Part shown: in pieces, positions 34,327-34,508 of the stretch
How positions within the stretch are numbered: position 1 is the first letter of the stretch
Layout of the letters: each line of letters begins with the position of its first letter
NCBI GenBank assembly: GCA_001510335.1
Contig: LFFB01000005.1
Coordinates: 1-34,508, forward strand
Direction: 5' to 3'
DNA from: Actinobacteria bacterium casp-actino2
Lineage (GTDB): Bacteria; Actinomycetota; Acidimicrobiia; Acidimicrobiales; Ilumatobacteraceae
Length of the DNA stretch: 34,508 nt
Notes under the pieces: model-generated
Told to the model about the DNA's origin: nothing
What the model saw: the letters and a program-made list of their open reading frames with translations, nothing else
Database searches by the model: none
Made by a program: the position numbers and the translations under genes

Positions 34327-34378
34327 AATCCCATCTTTGTGATCTGTTCTATCTCAGGCTTGTAACCTTGGAATGCTC

Positions 34379-34452
34379 GCCCTCGTAGCTCAGCTGGATA
34401 GAGCAATGGACTTCTAATCCATCGGTCGCATGTTCGAATCATGCCGAGGGCG
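34379..34452 (+). tRNA. tRNA-Arg (anticodon UCU)
   Basis: The 74-base cloverleaf folds cleanly. Acceptor stem GCCCTCG (34379-34385) pairs with CGAGGGC (34445-34451), discriminator G34452; D-arm around AGCTCAGCTGGATAGAGC; anticodon stem ATGGA/TCCAT with loop CTTCTAA, anticodon TCT (reads AGA and possibly AGG); T-arm with the GTTCGAATC loop. CCA is not encoded (CAC follows). A TAACCT hexamer (34363-34368) ten bases upstream may be its -10 box. AGA and AGG are rare in the genes of this window, so it reads minor codons. Confidence 0.96.
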
Positions 34453-34462
34453 CACATCAAAA

Positions 34463-34475
34463 CGGGCATTTCCCG
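34463..34475 (+). terminator. Small hairpin after the tRNA, weak terminator candidate
   Basis: CGGG (34463-34466), five-base loop CATTT, CCCG (34472-34475), starting 10 bases after the tRNA. Only four base pairs and no T-tract directly after it, although ATTTT follows at 34487. It may help end or process the tRNA transcript. The remaining bases to 34508 show nothing else I can support. Confidence 0.25.
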
Positions 34476-34508
34476 ATGAAAACGACCATTTTCCCCCTAC
34501 ACTTCAGC

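Noticed and set aside
34476-34508. ATG at 34476 opening a frame to the right edge
   Set aside because: Only eleven codons are visible, with no -10 hexamer at leaderless spacing and no Shine-Dalgarno.
1-34508. CRISPR arrays, insertion sequences, prophage or plasmid genes
   Set aside because: No regularly spaced repeats, transposase, integrase or phage-structural motif was found on either strand.

Overview
The window looks like chromosomal DNA from an actinobacterium. The gene order wHTH protein-dapA-RNase J-lipoprotein-ftsK-(SMP-30)-rimO-pgsA-cinA matches the dapA/rnj/ftsK/pgsA/cinA neighbourhood known from Mycobacterium and Streptomyces. Other pointers are an actinobacterial-style separate gltB and gltD pair, moderate GC content judged by eye, and many genes that appear to be leaderless (a TANNNT hexamer exactly six bases before ATG or GTG, with no Shine-Dalgarno). 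The moderate GC and the mitochondrial-type aconitase would fit Acidimicrobiia, but that placement is inference. I see no phage genes, insertion sequence, CRISPR array or rRNA.

Region by region: (1) 1-2586, a mitochondrial-type aconitase running off the left edge, divergent from a GntR/HutC regulator, with overlapping promoters in a 20-base gap. (2) 2627-7792, a cell-surface block: an OafA-type acyltransferase with an SGNH domain, an overlapping GT-C-like membrane protein, and a convergent second GT-C-like membrane protein. (3) 7848-8669, a crotonase-family enzyme, then a 424-base gap without a convincing gene. (4) 9094-15732, gltB-gltD plus a coupled LysM lipoprotein, closed by a strong 15-bp inverted repeat that probably terminates both strands. 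(5) 15808-22764, a minus-strand operon (fatty acyl-CoA reductase fused to a HAD phosphatase, zinc-type dehydrogenase, LarA-like protein, PlsC-like acyltransferase) divergent from a TetR regulator. A perfect 22-bp palindrome sits on the operon promoter. (6) 22767-34326, ddl, then the conserved housekeeping cluster. (7) 34379-34452, a tRNA-Arg(UCU).

The best candidate for an undescribed system is region 5. Its enzymes fit conversion of acyl-CoA to a fatty alcohol, acyl transfer to a glycerophosphate-like acceptor and phosphate removal, together with a nickel-pincer-family (LarA-like) protein and a dehydrogenase of unknown substrate. This suggests an inducible, TetR-controlled lipid pathway. The product is unknown and the model is inference. 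The second theme is the very consistent leaderless promoter architecture, clearest at the aconitase/gntR divergence.
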